DNA of 64,000 nucleotides from Paenibacillus sp. 481. GTDB lineage: Bacteria; Bacillota; Bacilli; Paenibacillales; Paenibacillaceae. Made by a program: the position numbers and the translations under genes. Positions 44,517 through 53,059 of this stretch are shown here, piece by piece; position 1 is the stretch's first letter, and each line of letters starts with the position of its first letter. The stretch is taken from positions 1,902,001 through 1,966,000 of the forward strand of contig NZ_CP075175.1 in assembly GCF_021223605.1 (NCBI RefSeq), in the 5' to 3' direction. The notes beneath the pieces were generated by a model. That model made no database searches. It saw nothing but the letters and a program-made list of their open reading frames with translations, and was not told the origin of the DNA.

Positions 44517-44562
44517 CAGCTTTATGACCAAGCGAGAAGCAAACGGTCATAAGGCTGTTTTT
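44517..44562 (+). terminator. Terminator of the kinase/regulator operon
   Basis: A 13-bp stem (CAGCTTTATGACC with GGTCATAAGGCTG, one G-T pair), 15-base loop, followed by TTTTT. Confidence 0.8.
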
Positions 44563-44666
44563 GCATTCACTAAACAGGAACATTTCACACGGATGACTCG
44601 AATGCGTTATTTTTGGCCAAGTAGGTTTATATTGTGTATTATAGACGATTTGAGGAGGAACACTTT

Positions 44667-45422
44667 ATGCAACAGTCCAACTGGAAGTGGCCGAACGTCA
44701 TTGCCCTCATGAGTGTGCTCATTGTAAATGGACTTGCCAACTTTTTACCTTTTAACGGGAAAACAACTGGGGAAATATCTAATCTATTTCCCGTACTTAT
44801 GACTCCAGCAGCCTACACATTTTCCATCTGGTTTCTTATCTACGCCCTCCTTATCGCTTTCGTTATTTATCAGGCACGGCCAAAAAATGAATCCCTGCCA
44901 TCTGTACGGGCAATCGGCCCTTTATTCGTGTTAAGTTCGCTATTTAATATAGCTTGGATACTCATGTGGCATTTTTTGTACAACCAAGTGTGGGTGTCGT
45001 TAGTGGGTATGCTCGGATTGTTAGTGAGCTTAATATTTATCTACATGAATGTTCGTCGGGGTTCAACACCTAGTAAGGGGGAGCGTTGGTTCGTTTGGCT
45101 GCCATTCAGCATTTATTTAGCTTGGATTTGCGTTGCTACGCTAGTCAATATAGCCGTTGTGCTTTATGACCTGCAATGGGACAGCTTCTTAACTGCTGAA
45201 ATTGCATGGACAGTCGCCATGCTCGCATGTGGAGCATTTATCGCATGGACAGTAGGAGGCCCGAATCGCGATGCTGCATTCTTGCTCGTATTTGTATGGG
45301 CATACGTTGGGATTGCCGTGAAACACCATTTCGTCACCGGTGTATTTTATACCGCGCTTGGACTGGCAGCACTGTTAGTTCTCCTGTCCCTCTCTTTGAC
45401 GTTGAGACGTCGTCCCAAATAA
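44667..45422 (+). CDS. TspO/MBR-related tryptophan-rich membrane protein
   Basis: A 251-residue protein with seven or more helices. TPAAYTFSIWFLIYALLIAF near residue 45 and the Trp-rich helices (FNIAWILMWHFLYNQVWVS) are the marks of this longer TspO/MBR-like group. Proposed ligands are tetrapyrroles or other hydrophobic molecules; not shown here. GAGGAGG lies 8 bases before ATG 44667. Confidence 0.75.
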   Translation: MQQSNWKWPNVIALMSVLIVNGLANFLPFNGKTTGEISNLFPVLMTPAAYTFSIWFLIYALLIAFVIYQARPKNESLPSVRAIGPLFVLSSLFNIAWILMWHFLYNQVWVSLVGMLGLLVSLIFIYMNVRRGSTPSKGERWFVWLPFSIYLAWICVATLVNIAVVLYDLQWDSFLTAEIAWTVAMLACGAFIAWTVGGPNRDAAFLLVFVWAYVGIAVKHHFVTGVFYTALGLAALLVLLSLSLTLRRRPK

Positions 45423-45502
45423 ACCATAAACGAGGCCCTGCTCGAATCGATTCTCGCACATCTATATGCAAGCTGATGCTCAAGCCGGACCTCGTTAACA
45501 TA

Positions 45503-45838
45503 CTACAATCGATCGCAGCGCTTACCCTCAATATAATATTGATCAGCGCTGTAAGTTGTAAACGCAACTTCAATTTCGGTTATACCGAGTGCTTGAATAT
45601 GCTTCGTCACTGCCTGCGCAAATTGATCCCGCGCATTGTCTCCCCGCTCGAACCAAGCCACTTCCACAAATGGGAATGAAGGAACGACTTCACCTGCAAA
45701 TACACCTACTGTTTGCAAACATTCGATTGTAAAATTATCTGTACCACATTGACATATCGCGGCCAGCTCGTCCACTAAGGGTTGGCTCACTCTCGCCAGC
45801 TGCTCTGGTTTAACTCCACGCACTAATAAATGGGGCAT
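45503..45838 (-). CDS. DUF1904 protein, tautomerase-like
   Basis: A 111-residue protein of the DUF1904 group. After removal of Met it starts with Pro (PHLLVRGVKPEQLARVS), the position of the catalytic proline in 4-oxalocrotonate tautomerase-like enzymes, and later has FVEVAWFERG and IEVAFTTYSADQYYIEGK. A keto-enol tautomerase activity is possible but untested. AGGAGGT is 5 bases before ATG 45838. Confidence 0.78.
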   Translation of the reverse strand: MPHLLVRGVKPEQLARVSQPLVDELAAICQCGTDNFTIECLQTVGVFAGEVVPSFPFVEVAWFERGDNARDQFAQAVTKHIQALGITEIEVAFTTYSADQYYIEGKRCDRL

Positions 45839-45985
45839 GTTGTACCTCCTGCCTCTTCTTTTTATTTCCCTCATCCTAGCACATCAAAAAAAGTGTTGTC
45901 TACCTAGGCATATACCGTGAACGGCTTACTTGTTACTGCATAGCATGCAACAACATGATTAAGGTGGAAAGGCGGTATTTGGGAT

Positions 45986-47068
45986 ATGGAAAGGTGGCAA
46001 GCAGGTGGGAAAAGCCGACGACAACGATCGAGTACTTCTTCCCGAAAAGTTGTAAAGCTCAAATCCAGTTCAAAGCAGCGACCTCAATCTCCACGAAAAC
46101 ATTCGCCTCAAAACCACGTCACTTTGTTTTTTTCATCCAATCTAAAAGAACAGACCACAGCAAACAAACCAGCAAGCAGTCCCAATCGACAGAGCCCAAA
46201 ATCGCTTCCCATCCATAAGCAGACACCTCATTCACGCACAAAACGTGTACGCAGTAATAGTTACACGAATAGCAAACACTCCCGCCGTAATCGAGCACAC
46301 GGGATCTTATTGTTTCCTGTTATTAAAAAAAGGACGCCCTCTCGTGTGCAAAAGGACCATACACAGCAGCTTCGTGTTGCGGGAGTCGTCAAGAGACTAC
46401 TAGCAAGGGAATTGAGCACACATCATATTATTCCTTTTAATAAGGCGAACGTTCACGATCTTCGACTGCATATGAGCAGAGCGAAAAAAAACAATCGGCA
46501 CAAACGTAAGGGCGCTAAAATTCACAATGCGCTCAAAAGTATGATTCAGTTGCGACCTCATCGGAAACGATTCTCTAAAAAAAGGAGAAGATGTCACTCG
46601 CAGCGACGCAACTGCTTCATACGCCCACCTTCTCCTCGCCGCCCCATTTTTCCACCCAAACGTCCGCCTGAATGTTGTCCACCACCATGCGGGAAAGGAG
46701 AACCGATTGTAGTTCCTGGTTCTCAAACGGTTTTTGGGGAGCAACGATTTCTGAATTTAAGCTTCGATCAGGCTCTGACGCTGCCATATCAAGACACGTC
46801 CGTAACGAGCACACTTTCATATGCGATTATTAATCGAGGCTCTTCGCCGCTTGTTATTCAATTGGAGATTAGCCCGAATGCACAAGACTTTGTGGTGGAT
46901 AGCAGTGAAAGTATTCCGAGTGGGGCGATGAGGGTTATTACACCAAATCGATTTTTACGCTTTACGCGCTTAACACTAGCTCCAATTGAAGAAGGTGATG
47001 CCGGATACGCCGATGTGTACTATCAGAAGCAGACGTGGGGGTTAGCTCCTTGCTCACAAGCAAGCTAA
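45986..47068 (+). CDS. Basic coat-like protein with C-terminal DUF6385-type domain
   Basis: A 360-residue protein in two parts. Residues 1-225 are extremely rich in Arg, Lys, Ser and His (for example RHKRKGAKIH, RPHRKRFSKKRRR), like CotG-type coat proteins. A Cys/Pro knot (PPECCPPPCGKG, about 227-238) joins it to a globular C-terminal domain (about 244-360) with YAIINRGSSPLVIQLEIS and NRFLRFTRLTLAP. This domain aligns with the C-terminus of the next gene. I believe it is the one listed as DUF6385. No signal peptide. AAAGGCGG stands 10 bases before the ATG. The start could lie further in, but no later ATG has a ribosome site. Confidence 0.7.
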   Translation: MERWQAGGKSRRQRSSTSSRKVVKLKSSSKQRPQSPRKHSPQNHVTLFFSSNLKEQTTANKPASSPNRQSPKSLPIHKQTPHSRTKRVRSNSYTNSKHSRRNRAHGILLFPVIKKRTPSRVQKDHTQQLRVAGVVKRLLARELSTHHIIPFNKANVHDLRLHMSRAKKNNRHKRKGAKIHNALKSMIQLRPHRKRFSKKRRRCHSQRRNCFIRPPSPRRPIFPPKRPPECCPPPCGKGEPIVVPGSQTVFGEQRFLNLSFDQALTLPYQDTSVTSTLSYAIINRGSSPLVIQLEISPNAQDFVVDSSESIPSGAMRVITPNRFLRFTRLTLAPIEEGDAGYADVYYQKQTWGLAPCSQAS

Positions 47069-47110
47069 CAAAATAAGCTACCAATAACTGTCGAAGGAGG
47101 AAGGAAAGCG

Positions 47111-49159
47111 ATGCCGAACTACAATGTGTTTCAAACGGACCCCAACAATTTACGCACGCTTATTTTCGGCAGTGACAGTACGGGGACGCCTCAAACGATT
47201 CTCACGGATACAAGCGGCCATATTTTGAATATACCGGTAGACGGTACGATTACTAGCGTGCTGGGGGCTACCATCACTGCGGGTACCCTTACTTCCGCAG
47301 GTACAGTTACGAACCTCCTTAACGGTACCATCACTAGCGTGCTGGGCGCTACGATCACCGCGGGGACTTTAACTTCCGCAGGCACAGTTACGAACCTGCT
47401 GAACGGTACCATCACTAGTGTACTTGGTGCCACCATCACTGCGGGGACTTTGACTTCCGCAGGCACAGTTACGAACCTGCTTAACGGCACCATCACTAGC
47501 GTGCTGGGGGCTACCATCACCGCAGGGACTTTAACTTCCGCGGGCACAGTTACGAACCTCCTTAACGGTACCATTACTAGCGTGCTGGGGGCCACCATCA
47601 CCGCGGGGACTTTAACTTCCGCGGGCACAGTTACGAACCTCCTTAACGGTACCATCACTAGCGTGCTGGGGGCTACCATCACTGCGGGGACTTTGACTTC
47701 CGCGGGCACAGTTACGAACCTCCTTAATGGTACCATCACTAGCGTGCTGGGCGCCACCATCACTGCGGGGACTTTAACTTCCGCGGGCACAGTTACGAAC
47801 CTCCTTAACGGTACCATTACTAGCGTGCTCGGCGCCACTATCACTGCGGGTACCCTTACTTCCGCAGGTACTATCACCAACCTGCTTAACGGCACCATCA
47901 CTAGCGTACTCGGGGCCACCATCACTGCGGGTACCCTTACTTCCGCAGGCACTATCACCAACCTGCTCAACGGCACCATCACTAGTGTACTCGGCGCCAC
48001 CATCACTGCGGGTACCCTTACTTCCGCAGGTACCGTCACCAACCTACTCAACGGCACCATCACTAGTGTACTCGGCGCCACCATCACTGCGGGTACGCTC
48101 ACTTCCGCGGGCACTATCACCAACCTACTCAACGGCACCATCACTAGCGTGCTCGGCGCCACCATCACTGCAGGTACCCTTACTTCCGCAGGTACCATCA
48201 CCAACCTGCTCAACGGTACCATTACTAGCGTACTCGGCGCCACCATCACTGCGGGTACCCTTACTTCCGCTGGTACCGTCACCAACCTGCTTAACGGCAC
48301 CATCACTAGCGTGCTCGGCGCTACCATCACCGCAGGTACACTCACTTCCGCGGGAACCGTTACCAACCTGCTCAACGGCACCATCACTAGTGTACTCGGC
48401 GCCACCATCACCGCGGGGACTATCACCAACCTGCTTAACGGTACCATCACTAGTGTGCTCGGGGCCACCATCACCGCAGGTACCCTCACTTCCGCGGGCA
48501 CCGTCACCAACCTGCTTAACGGCACCATCACTAGTGTGCTCGGTGCCACCATCACAGCAGGTACCCTTACTTCCGCGGGCACTATCACCAACCTGCTCAA
48601 CGGTACCATCACTAGCGTGCTTGGCGCTACTATCACAGCGGGTACGCTCACTTCCGCGGGTACCGTCACCAACCTACTCAACGGCACCATCACTAGTGTA
48701 CTCGGCGCCACCATCACCGCAGGTACCCTTACTTCCGCAGGTACTATCACCAACCTGCTTAACGGTACTATCACCAGCATACTCGGGGCCACCATCACTG
48801 CCGGAACTTTAAGCAGCGTTACTTCCATCTCACAAAAAAGCTTTGTCGAACAATCAACACTCGCTATTCAATCCAACACAACAGCATTCACCCCGTTACC
48901 AGCCGTAACGACCAGCGTCTTGGGGACCTACTCCTTTTTTGTCTACAATCGACAAGGCGGATCAATAACTACTCGCGCAGAAGTTAGCGCGGACGGGGTT
49001 CACTATTTAGTAGATACCACAGGCAGCACGATAGCTGCCGGTGCAACCGACGTAGTTGTGCCTGCTCGATTTTTGAAGTATACGCGTTTGTCATATGCCT
49101 CAGCACTACTGGCCGCACCTGCAACGATTGATGTCATTTTTAACGCACAAGGAACGTAG
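47111..49159 (+). CDS. Repeat fibre protein with C-terminal DUF6385-type domain
   Basis: A 682-residue protein. Residues 1-43 form a short N-terminal region (NVFQTDPNNLRTLIFGSD). Residues 44-550 are 19 repeats of 27 residues, with unit 15 shortened to 21, and a degenerate twentieth follows from 551. Each unit has four Gly-started turns with Thr at fixed places (GTITS, GATIT, GTLTS, GTVTN). Residues 575-682 match the last domain of the upstream protein (YNRQGGSITTRAEVS, PARFLKYTRLSYA). No signal peptide, no Cys, no charged residues in the repeats. Likely a surface or spore fibre, and with so many Thr/Ser a good glycosylation target for the three transferases downstream. Strong GAAGGAGGAAGG site. 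Confidence 0.85.
   Translation: MPNYNVFQTDPNNLRTLIFGSDSTGTPQTILTDTSGHILNIPVDGTITSVLGATITAGTLTSAGTVTNLLNGTITSVLGATITAGTLTSAGTVTNLLNGTITSVLGATITAGTLTSAGTVTNLLNGTITSVLGATITAGTLTSAGTVTNLLNGTITSVLGATITAGTLTSAGTVTNLLNGTITSVLGATITAGTLTSAGTVTNLLNGTITSVLGATITAGTLTSAGTVTNLLNGTITSVLGATITAGTLTSAGTITNLLNGTITSVLGATITAGTLTSAGTITNLLNGTITSVLGATITAGTLTSAGTVTNLLNGTITSVLGATITAGTLTSAGTITNLLNGTITSVLGATITAGTLTSAGTITNLLNGTITSVLGATITAGTLTSAGTVTNLLNGTITSVLGATITAGTLTSAGTVTNLLNGTITSVLGATITAGTITNLLNGTITSVLGATITAGTLTSAGTVTNLLNGTITSVLGATITAGTLTSAGTITNLLNGTITSVLGATITAGTLTSAGTVTNLLNGTITSVLGATITAGTLTSAGTITNLLNGTITSILGATITAGTLSSVTSISQKSFVEQSTLAIQSNTTAFTPLPAVTTSVLGTYSFFVYNRQGGSITTRAEVSADGVHYLVDTTGSTIAAGATDVVVPARFLKYTRLSYASALLAAPATIDVIFNAQGT
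47240..48760 (+). repeat. Array of 81-bp coding repeats (19 units)
   Basis: Nineteen in-frame units of 81 bases, except the fifteenth, which has 63. Units 1-7 share ACAGTTACGAACCT and mostly CTG/GGGACTTTA codons; units 8-19 share ATCACCAACCT or GTCACCAACCT and CTC/GGTACCCTT codons. Differences are nearly all synonymous. Confidence 0.95.
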
Positions 49160-49284
49160 CCCGTATAGGCTTCATACAATACAATATAATCAATCGATGC
49201 ATACGAAGCACATGGATTCCATGTGCTTCTCTGTTTTATTCGACCACTTCTTAACGCTACTACTTATCACTTGGAGGAACGCAT

Positions 49285-51528
49285 ATGAACAAGGTGCCCA
49301 CACTCGGCATACTTATTCTCGCCCGTAACGAAGCGGAACAAATAGGAGCCTGCCTAGCTAGCGTCTCTGGTGCTGACGTTTGTCTTGTAGCCGACACTGG
49401 CTCAACAGATGGCACAGCTCAAATCGCACGCGACTGTCAAGCAACCGTTATTCATTTGGCATGGGAAGACCACTTTTCCACAGCTCGAAACAATGCTTTA
49501 ATGCAACTTCACACAGACTGGGTGCTCGTATTAGATGCAGATGAACGCTGCCTTACATCTATATCCGACATTCGCACGCTTATTTATACGGCGCGGCATG
49601 AAGCCTTTACCGTGCAAATAGAAAGTCGCATTCACGATGAAGATGTTTATCTTAGCGTTACTCATCACACCGTACGCTTATTTCGTCGACGTGCCGAATA
49701 TGAATACCGAGGAATCATTCACGAAGACATCGCCCCCTCCATTATTGAGCACGCAGGCAACGACTCTGTTTCTGCCAGCTTTATACGATTTGCCCATAAC
49801 GGTCTGTTACCCTCCATCATGCAACGAAAAGATAAGCTAATCCGCAATGCTCGCTTACTCCGAGCTGCCTTGCTACTCAATCAGCATGATCCTTTCATCT
49901 TATATGGATTAGGTGTCACCGCCTGTCAACTCCAGCATCCCGATCAAGCCATAGACTGGTTTCAACTAGCCCTGCTACATGCCCCCAAAGATGCCTCCTA
50001 CCGTTCAACGCTCATTCGTGACACAGCCAAAGCCCATTTTGCAATAGGCGAGCTTTCAGCAGCGGAACAATTCACGATGACAGGTATCGCAGACTACCCC
50101 GACTATCCCGACTTGCACTTGCTTCTAGCATCTATTCTGGAACAGCAAGGCCTATTAGTTGAAGCGCTCGCTTCCTGTCAGACCGCATTAAGCGCAGAAG
50201 CTAATCAATTTGCCACCGAGACAGGTACGTCAAGCTTTCTCGTACACACGAAAATGGGAGCCCTTTGCTGCGCATTAGGACGATATCAAGAAAGCGCACA
50301 ACATTACTACACGGCACTGAAGCAGCACCCGCGTTACGAGCCAGCTCTCCACGGCGTTGTAGAAGCATTTTGCGAAAAAGGTATTGTAGAAGAAGAAATT
50401 GCATACTTTGTTGAAAATTTATGGGGAAGCGTGCAGCTTCCAGAGGCCGCCCCCTTAATTCGAGTATACCGTCAGGCTGGATTCGCAAGTTCCCTTTCCC
50501 GTATCTGTTCTCCGCAGCTGCAACATCCCCAAGCGCTATTTGGCATCGCTTCTGCTTGGATGATGACGAACCGCCATAAAGAAGCCGCCAGTTTGCTGCA
50601 ATCGTTACTGGAACGACATCTACTGCCTGAGCATGAACGCACCTTATTAGAAGGGTTGCACGCCCTTAGCCTTTGGCAGACAAATATACAAGACCCATTA
50701 CTGCGCTCACAACCTCATCCAAGCTGGAGTTCGTCCACACAAGCAGCGTGGCATTGGCTCATTGGACAGACTGAACACGTACAGGCACAGACAGAACAAC
50801 CAAACACGAACGTAGCCTATTCACCAATAGTGACCGAACTTGATCAACAGGAACACCATGCGGGCGAGAACGATAAATCCAACGCTCAACTTGCAGACTC
50901 TAATGACAACAGCAGCGACCATGATCAGTCTAAACGTGTGGAACCTCCCATTTCAGAAGCCTTATTCGATACATTGTGTACATGGATACGACTCCTAGAG
51001 GAGCATGCAATCGTGCACCCTTTAACATTTTGGGCACGCTTCGGTACGCCGTGGGATGCTCGCTGTATGAAGGCGCTTTTTCACGCGGGTCATACGAACG
51101 AAGCAGCCAACTATTTTTTGGCGGCCATGTCTAAGCAGCAACTTGATGCGGAAGGAGCAATTATGCTGGCAGAATTGCTCCTCGAAAAAGGGCATTGGAG
51201 CGAAGCCGTCGACTTATTGGAAGGTGCGCAAAAACTCACACAATCCGACGTTGAATCGCAAGGGCATTCCAACAAGCACCTACGAGAACAAGCCATACGG
51301 CTGAATTCAATGCTGTCCCTTGCCTACGTCCAGCTCGCCATCCGTCATCTAACAACCGCCATCGAACTGCAACCAGACATTCCCGAATGGAAAAATCACC
51401 TTCAGTCCTTGAATCTAGCAGTTTCCCGTGTGAATCAGCTTCCTTGGCGCACAAAGCGTTCAACGATACAAAGGAGGGTTCAGCACCTTGTCCAATCCAC
51501 TTCTATCGGTCTGTCTCATCGTTCGTGA
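49285..51528 (+). CDS. Family 2 glycosyltransferase with TPR-like C-terminal region
   Basis: A 747-residue cytoplasmic protein. The GT-A domain (about 1-230) opens with LGILILARNEAEQIGACLAS, has ADTGSTDGT for nucleotide-sugar binding and the metal-binding DADE of VLVLDADERC, and the acceptor-side LFRRRAEYEYRGIIHEDI. From about residue 230 helical repeats follow (LYGLGVTACQLQHPDQAIDWF, YQESAQHYYTALKQHPRYEP), as in SunS-like peptide glycosyltransferases. Between about 500 and 550 there is a polar insert. GGAGG stands before ATG 49285. First of three related genes behind the repeat protein. Confidence 0.85.
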   Translation: MNKVPTLGILILARNEAEQIGACLASVSGADVCLVADTGSTDGTAQIARDCQATVIHLAWEDHFSTARNNALMQLHTDWVLVLDADERCLTSISDIRTLIYTARHEAFTVQIESRIHDEDVYLSVTHHTVRLFRRRAEYEYRGIIHEDIAPSIIEHAGNDSVSASFIRFAHNGLLPSIMQRKDKLIRNARLLRAALLLNQHDPFILYGLGVTACQLQHPDQAIDWFQLALLHAPKDASYRSTLIRDTAKAHFAIGELSAAEQFTMTGIADYPDYPDLHLLLASILEQQGLLVEALASCQTALSAEANQFATETGTSSFLVHTKMGALCCALGRYQESAQHYYTALKQHPRYEPALHGVVEAFCEKGIVEEEIAYFVENLWGSVQLPEAAPLIRVYRQAGFASSLSRICSPQLQHPQALFGIASAWMMTNRHKEAASLLQSLLERHLLPEHERTLLEGLHALSLWQTNIQDPLLRSQPHPSWSSSTQAAWHWLIGQTEHVQAQTEQPNTNVAYSPIVTELDQQEHHAGENDKSNAQLADSNDNSSDHDQSKRVEPPISEALFDTLCTWIRLLEEHAIVHPLTFWARFGTPWDARCMKALFHAGHTNEAANYFLAAMSKQQLDAEGAIMLAELLLEKGHWSEAVDLLEGAQKLTQSDVESQGHSNKHLREQAIRLNSMLSLAYVQLAIRHLTTAIELQPDIPEWKNHLQSLNLAVSRVNQLPWRTKRSTIQRRVQHLVQSTSIGLSHRS

Positions 51529-53059
51529 CGAAGAAAAAATGCTACCCGCATGTCTTAATAGCGTTAAACATATCGCCGATGAAATCGTAGTCGTGGACAC
51601 AGGCTCTGTCGATCACTCGGTGGACATTGCGAAGCAGTACGGGGCTAAAGTGCTGCACCACGTGTGGAAAAATGATTTTGCTGCTGCGCGCAACGTTGGA
51701 CTAGAGGCTGCGACAGGTAGTTGGATACTCACACTTGATGCTGACGAAACCCTACATTGTGCAGATGCAGGGTTATTACGTGACACGATATTGCAAACAG
51801 AAGAGCACGTAGAAGGGCTACTGCTGCAAGTGGAACATGTCGTTTCCAACGATGTGCTCGCCGAGCCTATGAACGTGAATCCGATCTTGCGATTATTTCG
51901 CAATCGACCAGCCTACCGCTTCGAAGGCCAGATCCATGAACAAATCGCGGCAGCTATACTGCGCAGCCAGCCACAGGCTGCGCTGACCTTTTCTCGTCTG
52001 CGGATACGCCATTATGGCTACTGTCCAGAAATTGTACACGATAAGCGAAAGGTGGATCGCAATGTAACAATGCTGCTCGATATGCTGGAACGAACCCCCC
52101 ATGATCCGTTCCACTTATTTAATTTGGCGGTAGAGCGAATTCGCGAAGGAGCGCACGAGAAGGCGCTGAACTTATTGCGCGAGGCTCGCCAGCATACACC
52201 TGTAACGGCTACTTTTGGCCCGCTCATTATTAAGTATGAAGCGTGGGCTTTAGCCGCACTGGGACGTTATGAAGAAGCGGCCAACGTGTGTACGGAAGGA
52301 CAACAATGGTATGAGGGCTATACCGACTTATACTTTTCAGAAGCGATTGCGGCAGACGCAGCAGGACTTCGAAGTCGTGCCTTACAAGCCATGCAACGCG
52401 CCATTGATATTGGTATACCAGAATCTCACTACCATACCGAAAGCGGCATTGGCACGTATCGTGCCCAGCAACAACTAGCTATATGGGCAGTAGAATCACG
52501 ATTATGGAATGAGGCATGCACAGCTTATACAGCAGCCCTTCACGCTGACGGTTGTACCGAACCCATTTGGCTTGAAGCCTCTCGTCTATACACCGTATTA
52601 CGCTGTTCTTGTGTGCAGCATGCAGGAAGTGACACAGGAAATGACACGGGAAATGAGGCGGAAAGTACAACTTTTTTCACAATTAACATCGTGAGTCAAA
52701 GCAAACTGGATCAACTGCAACATGCGCTCGATAAATGGACACATTCGCCGCAAGCAGAACGCCGTAGATCGGCTTGGCCTCCATCTAATAGTAGTTCTGC
52801 ATACAAGTCGCTAACCGATTCATTAACCTATATGCAAGCGGCAGAACGTACACTTATCCGGTTGCAACAGCTATCTCCCATACTTAACAACGCAGCAATT
52901 GCAAGTCGACTGTCTATTCCACTACTCCCGCTTGGCCTTGTGGTTCGCAGTGAGATTCACAATAAGACTCATACCGATAGAGGTAGCAAAGTTAATATAG
53001 AAGCTCATAGCGAGAGCGAAACGGACAACAGGGCTGAAAAAAATGTATACAGCACCTAA
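51488..53059 (+). CDS. Family 2 glycosyltransferase with TPR-like region
   Basis: A 523-residue paralogue of the genes on either side: LSVCLIVRDEEKMLPACLNS, VVDTGSVDHSVDIA, WILTLDADETLH (DXD motif) and LRLFRNRPAYRFEGQIHEQI, then helical repeats (FHLFNLAVERIREGAHEKALN). It starts with TTG, nine bases after AAAGGAGGG, and overlaps the preceding gene by 41 bases, so the two are coupled. No membrane segment. Sugar donor unknown. Confidence 0.85.
   Translation: MSNPLLSVCLIVRDEEKMLPACLNSVKHIADEIVVVDTGSVDHSVDIAKQYGAKVLHHVWKNDFAAARNVGLEAATGSWILTLDADETLHCADAGLLRDTILQTEEHVEGLLLQVEHVVSNDVLAEPMNVNPILRLFRNRPAYRFEGQIHEQIAAAILRSQPQAALTFSRLRIRHYGYCPEIVHDKRKVDRNVTMLLDMLERTPHDPFHLFNLAVERIREGAHEKALNLLREARQHTPVTATFGPLIIKYEAWALAALGRYEEAANVCTEGQQWYEGYTDLYFSEAIAADAAGLRSRALQAMQRAIDIGIPESHYHTESGIGTYRAQQQLAIWAVESRLWNEACTAYTAALHADGCTEPIWLEASRLYTVLRCSCVQHAGSDTGNDTGNEAESTTFFTINIVSQSKLDQLQHALDKWTHSPQAERRRSAWPPSNSSSAYKSLTDSLTYMQAAERTLIRLQQLSPILNNAAIASRLSIPLLPLGLVVRSEIHNKTHTDRGSKVNIEAHSESETDNRAEKNVYST

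Noticed and set aside
47240-48760. Possible CRISPR array
   Set aside because: Units are contiguous and in frame, with no unique spacers between them.
47191-48828. 545-codon open frame antisense to the repeat gene, and a 275-codon frame in another plus frame
   Set aside because: Units of 81 bases (a multiple of 3) without stops in those frames keep them open automatically. Synonymous variation is patterned for the plus-strand frame only, and there are no ribosome sites.
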